Source: Clostridiales bacterium (GTDB taxonomy: Bacteria > Bacillota > Clostridia > Oscillospirales > Oscillospiraceae). From it: a stretch of 51,198 nt of DNA. This document shows positions 7,219 to 16,574 of the stretch, in pieces. Each line of letters starts with the position of its first letter. The first letter of the stretch is position 1. Location of the stretch: NCBI GenBank assembly GCA_004557735.1, contig SFFV01000016.1, positions 1 through 51,198 on the forward strand. The letters run 5' to 3'. Below the pieces are notes generated by a model, which was given only the letters and a program-made list of their open reading frames with translations, made no database searches and had not been told where the DNA came from. Made by a program: the position numbers and the translations under genes.

Positions 7219-8796
7219 TTATCCCATCCGTACGATGAGCGTATCGCCTGCCCGGCAAATACTGCCCTCCGCGGGGAAAGGCGGCATCGCATCGATCGGC
7301 GTCCCTTCGGGGAGCGCCGTCTCGCTGCCGATGCGGATCGGGGTTTGCAGGATGTACGAAAAATACGCGGCATAATACCCGCCGCCCACCGTGCTGTTCA
7401 AGCCCGCGCCGGTGATCTGCGACACGCTGCCGAGCGCTTCGGGCGTATCGAAGGACGGCAGACCGATAAACACGACCGGCGTTTCTCCGGGGACGTACCC
7501 CTCGGTTTGATCCAGACGGAGGCAGAGCTCCGTCATGCGGGAAAGCGTGGCCTGCCGCTCGAGGTCTTTTTTGAGATACAGCGCGTTTGACGTCTGGACG
7601 CTTCCCCAGATGACCGCGGCGATCAGCGCAAGAGAGACGGCCGCGCAGCGGGAGAAAAGCCGGCTTTCCGGCCGCTCCCGCATGCATTGCCGCAGCAGCA
7701 GCATATCGAACAGATACACAAGGCAGAAGGCGTACTTCATCAGATCGTGCGACTCCATCCCGGCGTAGCCGAGGAAGTTGGAAAGATTCATACCCATCGG
7801 CAGGAACGCGGTGAGAGCGAACGCAAGGAGAAGGCTGGCCGCGGGGAGCCTTTTCCGGACGAGAAAGAGCGATACCGCCGCAAGCGTGAGAGCGGTGAGA
7901 AGAAGATGCACCGCAAGCGTGACCGGCAAGGGCCAGAAAACCGGCTGCCGCAGGATGCTGCCCGCCCATGTGGCATAGGTTGATCTGACCGCTGCCGGAA
8001 TGAGCGCGGGCGTCATCCGGCCGAGACTCAAAAGGCTGTTGTAGCCGTCGCTCAGCGCAATGCCCGACGCGCGGCACACGGCGCGGACGAGAAAACCGTA
8101 CACTGCCCCGCCCGCGAGAAGGATGCCGACGGCTTTGAGCCCGTCGAACAGCACGGTCTTTGCGCTCTCGCTGTTCAGAAGGCGCAGAATGCAGGCGATC
8201 ATGACAAGCGAGACCGTGACCGAGATCATCGACTGATAGAGCGCAAGCGAGCAGACGATGGGAACAACGGCGAGCGCCCTGCGCCGGCCTGCGCCGCGCA
8301 GAAGGAGATACGCCGCGCATACGGCGAGCAGCATGGCGAGCATATCGCCATCCAGATCGTAGATGTACGTTGCCGCCAGCGCGGAATATGACACATTGGT
8401 CACGAAAAGAGCGCCGATCACGGCAAGGAGCAGCGCGTTGTCCACGGAGAACAGCCGCGAAACGAGATACACCGCAAGCGATACCCAGACGAGCGAGAGA
8501 ATACCGGAGAGCCACGGTGTACCGGCGCCGCCGCTGAATACGGTGCGGTACGCCGGATAGAGAAACCGGCCGAGCGATATTTTCCAGTCGGCCACGGAGC
8601 CGGCGGCATAGCGGATATCGCCGGAAAGGAACATCTCGTTGAGCGAGTCGTGGCTGAGCGTGAGACCGGCAAACGCATAGCCGTGCGCGAGCAGGCCGCA
8701 GAGAAAGACGGCCGCAAAGGAAGCAAGAAGCCGTTGGCGCTCGCCGGTGATGTGCAGATACGGCGCGCGGCGCAGCGTGGAAACAAATCTTGTCAT
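7219..8796 (-). CDS. GtrII-like membrane glucosyltransferase family protein
   Basis: A 525-aa polytopic protein with about eleven hydrophobic segments. The first large extracytoplasmic loop after helix 1 contains LTLSHDSLNEM and ISLGRFLYPAYR, followed by YDLDGDMLAML later. This arrangement matches the GtrII family (GT-C fold), whose members add glucosyl groups from polyprenyl-phosphate-glucose to surface polysaccharides. The start is fixed by GGGAGG 8-9 nt upstream of the ATG. It is the last gene of the probable six-gene minus-strand operon, 28 nt after the zinc-ribbon gene, and is followed at once by the 7175 terminator. No GtrA flippase or GtrB glucosyltransferase partner lies in the window, so the donor lipid must be made elsewhere. 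The acceptor glycan is unknown. Confidence 0.75.
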   Translation of the reverse strand: MTRFVSTLRRAPYLHITGERQRLLASFAAVFLCGLLAHGYAFAGLTLSHDSLNEMFLSGDIRYAAGSVADWKISLGRFLYPAYRTVFSGGAGTPWLSGILSLVWVSLAVYLVSRLFSVDNALLLAVIGALFVTNVSYSALAATYIYDLDGDMLAMLLAVCAAYLLLRGAGRRRALAVVPIVCSLALYQSMISVTVSLVMIACILRLLNSESAKTVLFDGLKAVGILLAGGAVYGFLVRAVCRASGIALSDGYNSLLSLGRMTPALIPAAVRSTYATWAGSILRQPVFWPLPVTLAVHLLLTALTLAAVSLFLVRKRLPAASLLLAFALTAFLPMGMNLSNFLGYAGMESHDLMKYAFCLVYLFDMLLLRQCMRERPESRLFSRCAAVSLALIAAVIWGSVQTSNALYLKKDLERQATLSRMTELCLRLDQTEGYVPGETPVVFIGLPSFDTPEALGSVSQITGAGLNSTVGGGYYAAYFSYILQTPIRIGSETALPEGTPIDAMPPFPAEGSICRAGDTLIVRMG

Positions 8797-8824
8797 GGCG
8801 GAAAAACCTCCCGCGGAAAGGCGG

Positions 8825-9463
8825 TCACGGATTCACGAAGAGATGTTTGCGGTTGTTGAAATACGGAATATTGACAAAGAGCATGACGATCGAACCGATG
8901 ATGCTCCCGGCGACTTCGGCGGTAAAGGCCGACTGGCCGAGAATGATGCTCCCGATGAGCAGATAGAGCGCGGTGCCTGCCGTGCTGACGATGTATGTCA
9001 GATAATACATCATCGGGCCTTTGGCGCGGAACTTTGCCAGCGCTCTCTGCACGACGACCGCGTATACGGCAAGCGCAAGGCAGAAAACGCCCATGACGAT
9101 ATCCAGCGGCTGAAGCGCGGGGAAGAAGTCGTAGACCATCCCGGCGTTTCCCTCATAATACGCGCCGGTGAAATACTTTGCGGCCGCTGCCAGATTGACG
9201 AGCATACTGGCCCACAGCTGGAAGTAAATAATAAACTTGAACCACTTCATGCCGCGCTGGGGCGCTGCGATGCCGCCGACCGGATCGGAGAGCTCGGCGG
9301 AATACGGCGCCGGAGCCGGCGAAACCGGGATCTCCGGCGCCGCGGGGACGGCCGGGGCGCTCTCTTCCGGCGCGGCGGAGGGAGCGGGAGCGAGGCTTGC
9401 GCCGCACTCGGGGCAGAATTTCACGTTGTCAGGGGTCTTTGTTCCGCAGAAACGGCAATACAT
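8825..9463 (-). CDS. Zinc-ribbon membrane protein of unknown function
   Basis: A 212-aa protein. The N-terminus is a zinc ribbon with C3-x2-C6 and C17-x2-C20 (CPECGASL). An Ala/Pro/Glu-rich linker follows (about 25-65). Then come four hydrophobic segments (about 75-95, 120-140, 150-175, 180-200) with small polar loops. Such zinc_ribbon plus membrane proteins are common in Clostridia and mostly uncharacterised. The start was placed at 9463 because AGGAGG lies 6 nt upstream; earlier in-frame codons lie within recG. It sits 34 nt after recG in the same orientation and is presumably co-transcribed. I do not recognise a specific function. Confidence 0.75.
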   Translation of the reverse strand: MYCRFCGTKTPDNVKFCPECGASLAPAPSAAPEESAPAVPAAPEIPVSPAPAPYSAELSDPVGGIAAPQRGMKWFKFIIYFQLWASMLVNLAAAAKYFTGAYYEGNAGMVYDFFPALQPLDIVMGVFCLALAVYAVVVQRALAKFRAKGPMMYYLTYIVSTAGTALYLLIGSIILGQSAFTAEVAGSIIGSIVMLFVNIPYFNNRKHLFVNP

Positions 9464-9497
9464 GGGGACTCCTCCTTTTATCTCTTTTATATGGGGT

Positions 9498-11537
9498 TTA
9501 ATTCCATGTTCCTTCGTTGGCGGCGAACAGCCCGGCGATCCGGGCGCGCAGCGGCGCGAGCTCCTCGCCCGCAAGATCGGGGTTATCTTTGTAAAGCTCC
9601 TCCGCAGCGGATTGCGTTGTCCGGAACATTTCCAGAGTTGCCAAATCAAACAGCCTGCCATGCTGCGCTTCGCCCAGAATATCGCCCGCGCCGCGCAGAT
9701 CAAAGTCCGCCCGTGCGATTTCAAAGCCGTCATTGGTTTTGGTCAGCACATGCAGCCGGTTTTTTGTTTCTTCGGACGCCGTATCCGAAACAAGGACACA
9801 ATAGCTTTTCGCTTTGCCCCGCCCGACGCGTCCGCGCAGCTGGTGGAGCTGCGAGAGACCGAACCGCTCGGCATTTTCCACGACCATGAGCGTTGCATTC
9901 GGCACGTCCACGCCGACCTCCACGACCGTGGTGGAGACGAGGATATTTGTTTCCCCGGCGGCAAAGGCGGCCATGACCGCCTCCTTTTCCTTCGGCTTCA
10001 TCCGCCCGTGAACACATGCCACGGTCAACTCCGGGAAAAGCTTTTGCAGCTCCTCCGCGTGCTCTGAAGCGGACTTGAGCCTGCTCTCGCCCTCTTCGCC
10101 GTCCTCGATCTTCGGGCAGACGACGAACACCTGATGCCCCTCTTCGACCTGCTTCCGGATAAATCCGTTCAGCCGCGCGCGGTAGCTTTCCGTTACGGAA
10201 AAAGTATCCACCTTTTCACGTCCCGGTGGCAGCTCGTCAAGCACCGAAACGGCAAGATCGCGGAAAATGACCAGCGCATAGGTTCGCGGGATCGGGGTCG
10301 CCGACATGACGAGAATATGCGGGTGCGCGCCCTTGCCATGCAGCGTGCTCCGCTGCGCAACGCCGAAGCGGTGCTGTTCGTCCGTGACCGTCAGCGCCAG
10401 ATTATAAAACGCAACATCTTCCGTGAGCAGCGCGTGCGTACCGACGACAACGTGGCAGCTCCCCCCGGCAAGCGCGGCCTTTACCGCGCTTTTTTCCCTG
10501 GCTTTCATCGAGCCGGTCAAAAGAAGCACGTTTATGCCGAAAGGCGCGAGGAACTCCTGCAGAGTTTTCCAATGCTGCTGTGCCAGAATCTCCGTCGGCG
10601 CCATGAAAGCGCTCTGGTAACCGGCCTTTTGCACCGCCCATAAAAGCGCCGCCGCGACGAGCGTTTTGCCGCTCCCGACGTCGCCCTGCAAAATGCGCGA
10701 CATCCGCCGGCCGGACGCCATGTCGCACAGCATCTCGTCGATCGCGCGCCGCTGCGCGCCGGTAGGGGAAAAGGGGAGAGAATCAAAAAACTCCTCCATG
10801 GAAGGCGTGGGGATATATTGCCCCCTGACCTTCTGCTGCATCTGGCGCATTTTCTGCACGGCGCAGGCCCGGACGAACAGATGTTCAAAGGCAATGCGCC
10901 GCTTTGCCAGTGTCAGAGATTCCTGATCGGCGGGGAAATGGATGTTCCGGTACGCAAAGCCGACCTTCGCGAGCGCATACCGTTCGGCGATCTCCGCGGG
11001 CAGAAGCTCCGGCAGCACGTCGCCGCAGGCGTCGAGCGCGCACTCCGCGGCGGTCATGACGAGCCGGTTGGAAACGCCGCGCGTCAGCCGGTAGAGCGGC
11101 AGTATCCGCCCGGTGAGCGTTCCGGCGGAGGCTTCGCTTTCGAAAACGGGGTTCGTGAACGTCTTTCGCAGCAGCGTTCCGCCCGCCTTGCCGTAAAAGA
11201 TGTAGGTCTCGCCCGGTACGAGCCGGTCGCGGACGTAGCTCTGGTTGAAAAACGTCACCTCCGCGCCGCCGCTCTCGTCCACGATGCGCAGCTTCACAAG
11301 ATCCATGCCGCGGCGGACGTGTGTCAGGCGCGGCTCGGCGGCGACCATGGCGCGCACACACGCCGTTTCGTCCGGCAGCAGCTCCGCGATCGGGCGCACG
11401 GCGGTGCGGTCCTCATAGTCGCGCGGAAAATAGCAGAGAAGATCGCCGAGCGTGCGGATGCCCAGACGGCCGAGAGCCTCGGCGCGCTTTTCCCCGATGC
11501 CCTTTATGTAGCGTATGTCCGTTGTCAGCTCCGGCAT
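9498..11537 (-). CDS. recG: ATP-dependent DNA helicase RecG
   Basis: A 679-aa superfamily 2 helicase that remodels stalled replication forks and Holliday junctions. The N-terminal wedge/OB region begins with the helix-hairpin-helix-like IRYIKGIGEKRAEALGRLG and includes FFNQSYVRDRL (about 96-106). Helicase motifs follow: GDVGSGKTLVA (Walker A, about 285-295), PTEILAQQHW, TGS, DEQHRFGVAQR (about 386-396), MSATPIPRT, VHGRMKPKEK, LVSTTVVEVGVDVPNA and QLRGRVGRG. The C-terminal RADFDLRGAGDILGEAQHG is specific to RecG. Length is normal. The start at 11537 follows AAAGGAGAAG. It is the fourth gene of the minus-strand operon, 44 nt after the ABC-F gene. Confidence 0.97.
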   Translation of the reverse strand: MPELTTDIRYIKGIGEKRAEALGRLGIRTLGDLLCYFPRDYEDRTAVRPIAELLPDETACVRAMVAAEPRLTHVRRGMDLVKLRIVDESGGAEVTFFNQSYVRDRLVPGETYIFYGKAGGTLLRKTFTNPVFESEASAGTLTGRILPLYRLTRGVSNRLVMTAAECALDACGDVLPELLPAEIAERYALAKVGFAYRNIHFPADQESLTLAKRRIAFEHLFVRACAVQKMRQMQQKVRGQYIPTPSMEEFFDSLPFSPTGAQRRAIDEMLCDMASGRRMSRILQGDVGSGKTLVAAALLWAVQKAGYQSAFMAPTEILAQQHWKTLQEFLAPFGINVLLLTGSMKAREKSAVKAALAGGSCHVVVGTHALLTEDVAFYNLALTVTDEQHRFGVAQRSTLHGKGAHPHILVMSATPIPRTYALVIFRDLAVSVLDELPPGREKVDTFSVTESYRARLNGFIRKQVEEGHQVFVVCPKIEDGEEGESRLKSASEHAEELQKLFPELTVACVHGRMKPKEKEAVMAAFAAGETNILVSTTVVEVGVDVPNATLMVVENAERFGLSQLHQLRGRVGRGKAKSYCVLVSDTASEETKNRLHVLTKTNDGFEIARADFDLRGAGDILGEAQHGRLFDLATLEMFRTTQSAAEELYKDNPDLAGEELAPLRARIAGLFAANEGTWN

Positions 11538-11581
11538 GGCTTCTCCTTTCGCGGTTTCGTATGCCGTTGGGGGTATGCATT

Positions 11582-13456
11582 TCAGTCCGCGAGCGTTTCC
11601 CACTCGGCGTAAAGCGCCTCGATCGCGCTCTCGGCGGCGGACTTCTTTTCGTCCAGCTCGATGAGCTTCCGGTAATCGGAGGCATTATGCTCTATTTCGT
11701 CCTCGATGGCCCTGAGGGAGGCCTCGGCGCGCTCAATGTCGCGCTCGATCTTCTGGCGGCGGCGGTCGCGGTTCGGCTCGGCCTTTTTCTTCGGCTTTTC
11801 CTCGCGCACGGCGCTTTTGACCGCCTTGGCCGACGGCTGCAAAGCCTCCTGCCGCGCCTTGTATTCGCGCCACTCGGCAAAGCCGCCGCGGTAATCCTCG
11901 ATCTGTCCGTCGTGCAGATACCAGATGCGCGTGGCAAATTTTTCGATGAACCAGCGGTCGTGGCTCACAAAGAGCAGCGCCTCGGCATAGTCGGTGAGCG
12001 CGTCCTCCATCCATTCGCGCGAGAGCAGATCAAGATGGTTCGTCGGCTCGTCGAGCATGAGGAAGTTTATGTCGTCGCGCATGAGGATGCACAGCCGCAG
12101 ACGGCTTTTCTCGCCGCCGGAGAGCACCGAAACGGTCTTGAACACGTCCTCGCCCCGGAAGCCGAACGCCGCCAGACGGTTGCGTGCCGTCTGCGGATCG
12201 CATTTCGCCTCCCAGAGCATCGTGTCCACCATGTTGCGCGATGGATCGTCGAAGCGCACGAGCTGCGGCAGATACGCGCTCTTGACGGCCGGGCCGAGAT
12301 GGATCCAGCCGCGGTCAGGCGTTTCCTCGCCGGCGATGCACCGAAGCAGCGTGGATTTTCCCGTGCCGTTGTCGCCGATGAGCGCAATGCGCTCGCCCGG
12401 CTCTATGAGCTCGTCGATGCCGGAGAAGAGCTTCTTCTCGCCGTAGGACTTCGCCACGTCCTCCAGCACGAGCACCTCGTCGCCGAAAAATTCCTTCTGC
12501 CGGAAGCGGACGGAGAGCTTTTTGTCCTCGCGCGGCTTCTCCGCCGTTTGCAGCCGCGCAATGCGCTTTTCCATGGAAAAGGCGCGCTTGTGCAGCTTGT
12601 CCGCCCCCATAAACGCCCACAGATGCAGATCGTCCGCCGCCTTTTGGAGATGCGCGATCTCCTTCTGGTTCTTTTCGTACTGCTTTCGCAGTTCCTCATA
12701 CCGGCGCTGCTTTTCCTCGGCATAGAACGTGTAGTTGCCGTTATAAAACTCCGCCCTGCCGTCGACGATCTCGATGATGCGCTGCGCGATCTTGTCGAGA
12801 AACCAGCGGTCGTGCGATATGGCGAGCACCGTGCCCTTGAAATGCAGCAGATAGTCCTCCAGCCACTCGGTCGCGTGCATATCGAGATGGTTCGTCGGCT
12901 CGTCGAGCAGCAGAATGTCCGTATCCTCCAATATGAGCCGGGCGAGATTGACGCGCGTCTTTTCACCGCCGGAGAGGGAGTCGAAAAGCTGCTCTCTCAT
13001 CGCCGGCGGGATGTCCAGACCGTTTGCCACCTTGCTGCGGCGTACCTCGGCGTCGTATCCGCCGAGCGTTTCAAAGCGCGAGAGCAGCTCGTCATACTCG
13101 GAGAGCAGCGCGCGGTCGTCCGAAACGCTCATCAGCTCTTCCAGCTTGCGCATCCGCGCCTGCATCGCGTTGAGCCGCTCCTCGGCGGTCGCGAGCACGT
13201 CCTCCACGGTGTAGCCGTCGGGATAGTGCGGTATCTGCGACACAAGCCCCAGCCGCTTGCCGCGCGCAATGTCGATCTCGCCCTTGTCCTCGGCCAGCTC
13301 GCCGACCATGAGGCGGAAGAGCGTCGTTTTTCCCGTGCCGTTGCGGCCGAGAATACCGACGCGCTCGCCGTGCTGCACCTGAAAGGTCAGCCCGTCGAGA
13401 ATGTTTTTGTTGACCTCAAACGCTTTCGTGAGGTCACGAACGGAAATGTCGATCAT
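11582..13456 (-). CDS. ABC-F family ATP-binding cassette protein
   Basis: A 624-aa soluble protein with two ABC domains and no membrane part. Domain 1 has Walker A GRNGTGKTT (38-46), signature LSGGEKTRV (161-169) and DEPTNHLD (185-192). The linker (about 240-320) is charged and helical. Domain 2 has GDNGTGKST (361-369), LSGGEKSRL (445-453) and DEPTNHLD (469-476). A Lys/Glu-rich coiled-coil tail (about 550-624) resembles the C-terminal domain of YdiF/Uup-type members. ABC-F proteins act on the ribosome and modulate translation, and some protect against antibiotics. No residue seen here allows a resistance call. The ATG overlaps the stop of the upstream PBP gene (ATGA), so translation is probably coupled; there is no good separate ribosome site. 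Confidence 0.92.
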   Translation of the reverse strand: MIDISVRDLTKAFEVNKNILDGLTFQVQHGERVGILGRNGTGKTTLFRLMVGELAEDKGEIDIARGKRLGLVSQIPHYPDGYTVEDVLATAEERLNAMQARMRKLEELMSVSDDRALLSEYDELLSRFETLGGYDAEVRRSKVANGLDIPPAMREQLFDSLSGGEKTRVNLARLILEDTDILLLDEPTNHLDMHATEWLEDYLLHFKGTVLAISHDRWFLDKIAQRIIEIVDGRAEFYNGNYTFYAEEKQRRYEELRKQYEKNQKEIAHLQKAADDLHLWAFMGADKLHKRAFSMEKRIARLQTAEKPREDKKLSVRFRQKEFFGDEVLVLEDVAKSYGEKKLFSGIDELIEPGERIALIGDNGTGKSTLLRCIAGEETPDRGWIHLGPAVKSAYLPQLVRFDDPSRNMVDTMLWEAKCDPQTARNRLAAFGFRGEDVFKTVSVLSGGEKSRLRLCILMRDDINFLMLDEPTNHLDLLSREWMEDALTDYAEALLFVSHDRWFIEKFATRIWYLHDGQIEDYRGGFAEWREYKARQEALQPSAKAVKSAVREEKPKKKAEPNRDRRRQKIERDIERAEASLRAIEDEIEHNASDYRKLIELDEKKSAAESAIEALYAEWETLAD

Positions 13457-14757
13457 TCGGAATAATACTCCAATACGGTTTGCAGTACGGAATTGGCGAC
13501 GCCTCCGGCCTGCAGCAGACCGCCGCCGCCCTTTTCGAGCATCACGGCAAACGCCACCGGCGGCCCGGAGCGGAGATACCCGACGAACCATGCGTTGGAC
13601 AGCCCGCCGCCGACCTCGGCCGTGCCGCTCTTGGCGCAGAGATCCAGCCCCGGAAAGCGGTCGCGGCCGTAGCCGTAGGCCACGTTGTAGCTCATGCACT
13701 CGCCGAGATACTCCGCGGTCTCCGCGTTCATGAGCACCGCGCCGCCGCCCGTACCGCCAAAGGAGAGCGTCGGCGTAACGGCCGTGCCGCCGTTGGCGAT
13801 GGCCGCGCACAGCCGCGCCATGGAAAACGGCGTCACGAGATCGGTATACTGCCCGATGCCGAGCCACGCCTCGTCGCTGCTGCCGGTCTCTGCCGGTTCG
13901 GCGCTGCCGGAGGCGGTGGAGGCGCCGTCGAGCGTCAGCGACCCGGCCACGCCGAGCCGCTGCGCCGTTTTGACGATCGTATCGCTGCCAAGCTCCAGAG
14001 CGAGCTCGGCAAAGACGCAGTTGCAGGAATCGGCAAGCGCCTGCTCGATCGTAAGATCGCCGTGATACCCGGTGCATACGACCGTTCCGCCGGGGAGATC
14101 GAGATACTGCTCGCAGCGGAACGTCCGTTCCGTGAGATCGGGGAGGTTCTCCGCGGCGGCGATGAGCGTAACGAGCTTGAACACCGAGCCGGGAGTGAAG
14201 GCCGCCAGCGTGCAGCGGTTGAGGAAAAGCCCGTCGATGCTCATGTCCGGCTCGCCGTTCGGATCGTAGGACGGGGAGGAGACCATAGCGAGAATCTCGC
14301 CGGTTTCATAGTTCAGCACCAGCACCGCTCCGGCGCGTCCGGCCAGCGCGTTCCACGCGGCGGCCTGCAGCCGGGTGTCGAGCGAGAGCGCGACCGCCGC
14401 GCCGCCGCCGGGCGTGCCGTTGACGAACGAATACCCGGAAAGCTCGTCCGCGAAGAGGGAAAGAGCGCCGTCAATGTAGCCGCGGCTGTCGCCGACGGCG
14501 TGGACGGACGAGACGCGCACTGTCGGATCGTCGGCGTAGCGGAGAGAGCCGTTTTCGGTCTGCGCAAGGATCACGCCGTTGCGGTCGGTCAAAGTGCTGT
14601 TTTTCAGCACGCCGTTTTGGTAAATGTGCCGGTTGGCGCTGTAGACCGCCCAGTCCCCGCCGTGCAGAGCCAGACGCACGACGAAAAAGCCCATGCCGAT
14701 CAGCAGCGCCGCCGCAAGCAGCAGCGCGATGGCGGAGCGGTGTTCGATACGCTTCAT
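13453..14757 (-). CDS. Class B penicillin-binding protein (peptidoglycan transpeptidase)
   Basis: A 434-aa D,D-transpeptidase. An N-terminal membrane anchor (residues 9-31) is followed by a short dimerisation region and the catalytic domain. The active-site motifs are SVFK (S191-K194), SCN (S244-N246) and KSG (K376-G378, in place of the more usual KTG). This is shorter than PBP2-type enzymes and similar in size to the PbpA proteins found next to RodA in Actinobacteria and Clostridia. The start codon overlaps the stop of the upstream FHA-FtsW gene by 4 nt (ATGA). The FtsW/RodA polymerase and this transpeptidase are therefore made together and probably form one glycan-synthase complex for elongation, division or sporulation. 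Confidence 0.93.
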   Translation of the reverse strand: MKRIEHRSAIALLLAAALLIGMGFFVVRLALHGGDWAVYSANRHIYQNGVLKNSTLTDRNGVILAQTENGSLRYADDPTVRVSSVHAVGDSRGYIDGALSLFADELSGYSFVNGTPGGGAAVALSLDTRLQAAAWNALAGRAGAVLVLNYETGEILAMVSSPSYDPNGEPDMSIDGLFLNRCTLAAFTPGSVFKLVTLIAAAENLPDLTERTFRCEQYLDLPGGTVVCTGYHGDLTIEQALADSCNCVFAELALELGSDTIVKTAQRLGVAGSLTLDGASTASGSAEPAETGSSDEAWLGIGQYTDLVTPFSMARLCAAIANGGTAVTPTLSFGGTGGGAVLMNAETAEYLGECMSYNVAYGYGRDRFPGLDLCAKSGTAEVGGGLSNAWFVGYLRSGPPVAFAVMLEKGGGGLLQAGGVANSVLQTVLEYYSE

Positions 14758-16457
14758 TCCGCCGCCTCCTTTTTCCGGCTCCTGCGGGCGCGTTCAAAGC
14801 TCGTGCGCAGCGCGAAGCTGCCGCCGGAGCGCGTGTCCCCGGCTTTGATGTAAGCCAGCATCCCCCAGCAGGAGATGAGGCTTGAGCCGCCCTTGGAAAC
14901 GAACGGGAACGTCACACCTGTGAACGGCAGCAGATCGAGCGAGCCGAACACGTTGAGCGCAAGCTGCGTCATGAAGATCGTGACCGTGGCGCACGAGGCG
15001 ATCACATAGTAGGACGATCTCCCGGCCGAGGCGCTGCGCACGGAAAACACCGCCAGCAGCAGGAGCGAAAGAACGCAGCAAAGCCCGACGATCAGCCCCA
15101 GCTCCTCGCACACGACGCCGAATACCATGTCGGTATTCGCGGCGAACACATTTTTGAGCCAGCCTGCCCCGGCGCCGCGGCCGAAAAGACCGCCGGCGGC
15201 GGTGGCAGACATGGTGCGCACCTGCTGAAAGCCCGTGTTGAGCGGATCGTCCCATGCGTGGCCCCAGGTGGCGAACCGCTGCGCCACATACGGCTTCACG
15301 GTCAAAACGAGCATCACCGCGCTCGCCGCGCCGCCGATGGCGAGAAAAAGCGTGGCGAAGCTCCCCGAGCGCATGAACGATATCACAAGGAAGCATACAA
15401 AGAATACGAGCGCCGTGCCGAAATCGCCCATGAGCGCCAGCGCGCCCACGCACACGGCGGAAAAGGCGATGAACAGGATCAGATTGCGCCGCCGGAAGAG
15501 CCGGTCGAGCGTCGCCGCACCGGCGTAAACGTAGGCGATCTTGACAAACTCCGAGGGCTGAAGCGTCTGCCCGGCGACGCTCAGCCAGTTTTTCGCGCCC
15601 CAGATCGTTTCGCTCAGCAGCAGATTGAGCGCAAGAAAGCCGAGCGCGGCAAACGCCATCGGCCAGCGCATCGCCCGTACCCGGCGCAGATCGCGCAGCC
15701 AAACGCCGAGCGCAAAGAAAAGCGCCAGCGCGGCGAGAAACAGAAGGCACTGCCGCACCATGCTCTCCGGCGCCGAGGAACCGACGACGGCAAAGCCGAC
15801 GCTCGTGAGAAAAAAGGCGATCGTTTCCGGCTCAAAGCCGCGCACGGATATGCTGCGCATGACGAAATAGCAGAACCACTCCATAGCGATGAGCAGCCCG
15901 AACGACAGCATAATGTAAATAAGCGCCGCGCCGTGCGTCGTAAAGAAAAACTGGAAGAGCAGCACGAGCTGGAAGCATACGAGAAGAAGAAGCGTCACCG
16001 CCGGCTGCACCTTGTGACCGGTCACGGGACGCTTGCGCTGCAATGTGGCGCGCTGCGCGTCGTCCAGCGTGAGAAAGTGCAGCTCCATCTCGCCGAGCCG
16101 GAGCGTATCCCCGCCGCGGAGCGGCGCGTCGCCCGTGACGGCTTCGCCGTTCACCCAGACGCCCTTGCCGCCGTCGAGCGCGGAGAGAGTCCACTCGCCG
16201 GAGCCGGAGCGCTGGATGGCGGCGTGGCTGCGCCCGATGCCCTCGCCGGTGAGCACGATGTCCGATGCCTTCGCCCGGCCGAGAATGCACTCCCAGTGCT
16301 CGATCGCGCGCGACGTGCCGTCCGGCAGCTCCAGATAGCCCCAGACCTCCGGCACATACTTTTCACTCAGCATCGAGCGCGCGCAGCGCGCCACGACCCA
16401 AACGGCGAAAAACGCGAGCACATATCCCGTATATTGTAAAAAAGCGGTTTCTGTCAT
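14754..16457 (-). CDS. FHA domain fused to FtsW/RodA/SpoVE peptidoglycan glycosyltransferase
   Basis: A 567-aa fusion protein. Residues 8-30 form a membrane helix. Residues about 50-130 are a forkhead-associated (FHA) phosphothreonine-binding domain, with ILGRAKASDIVL, IGRSHAAI, VNG and GDTLRLG. From about 155 on it is a SEDS-family glycosyltransferase with ten hydrophobic segments and the hallmarks GAKNWLSVAGQTLQPSEFVKI, MGDFGTALVFF and LPFTGVTFPFVSKGGSSL. SEDS proteins polymerise lipid II with a class B PBP, here the next gene. The start at 16457 follows GGAGCG; codons further upstream run through the opposite tmk gene and a tRNA gene. Fusion of FHA to SEDS suggests control by a Ser/Thr kinase such as PrkC/StkP, but no kinase gene lies in this window. 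Confidence 0.93.
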   Translation of the reverse strand: MTETAFLQYTGYVLAFFAVWVVARCARSMLSEKYVPEVWGYLELPDGTSRAIEHWECILGRAKASDIVLTGEGIGRSHAAIQRSGSGEWTLSALDGGKGVWVNGEAVTGDAPLRGGDTLRLGEMELHFLTLDDAQRATLQRKRPVTGHKVQPAVTLLLLVCFQLVLLFQFFFTTHGAALIYIMLSFGLLIAMEWFCYFVMRSISVRGFEPETIAFFLTSVGFAVVGSSAPESMVRQCLLFLAALALFFALGVWLRDLRRVRAMRWPMAFAALGFLALNLLLSETIWGAKNWLSVAGQTLQPSEFVKIAYVYAGAATLDRLFRRRNLILFIAFSAVCVGALALMGDFGTALVFFVCFLVISFMRSGSFATLFLAIGGAASAVMLVLTVKPYVAQRFATWGHAWDDPLNTGFQQVRTMSATAAGGLFGRGAGAGWLKNVFAANTDMVFGVVCEELGLIVGLCCVLSLLLLAVFSVRSASAGRSSYYVIASCATVTIFMTQLALNVFGSLDLLPFTGVTFPFVSKGGSSLISCWGMLAYIKAGDTRSGGSFALRTSFERARRSRKKEAAE

Positions 16458-16506
16458 GCGTTCGCTCCATAAAGACAATAATACAAAATGTATTATATCA
16501 TTTTTC

Positions 16507-16535
16507 TTGCCGCGAGAAAAGAGTTTTGCTATAAT
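16507..16535 (+). promoter_or_regulatory. Promoter of thymidylate kinase
   Basis: TTGCCG at 16507-16512, a 17-nt spacer, and TATAAT at 16530-16535 preceded by TGC (extended -10). A minus-strand TATAAT at 16492-16497 probably serves the opposite FHA-FtsW operon, so the two transcription units start within about 60 bp. Confidence 0.75.
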
Positions 16536-16574
16536 ATCTGCGAACAAATCGTGCGTTCGGCTGGAGGAACTGTC

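Noticed and set aside
6419..8515. Very long minus-strand open frame (698 codons)
   Set aside because: It overlaps mntP, tetR and the GtrII-like gene, has Arg/Ala-rich shadow composition and no ribosome site; it results from high GC at codon position 3.
13457..14077. Extra 207 residues in front of the ABC-F protein
   Set aside because: The stretch is an out-of-frame reading of the PBP gene; the ABC-F start overlaps the PBP stop at 13456.
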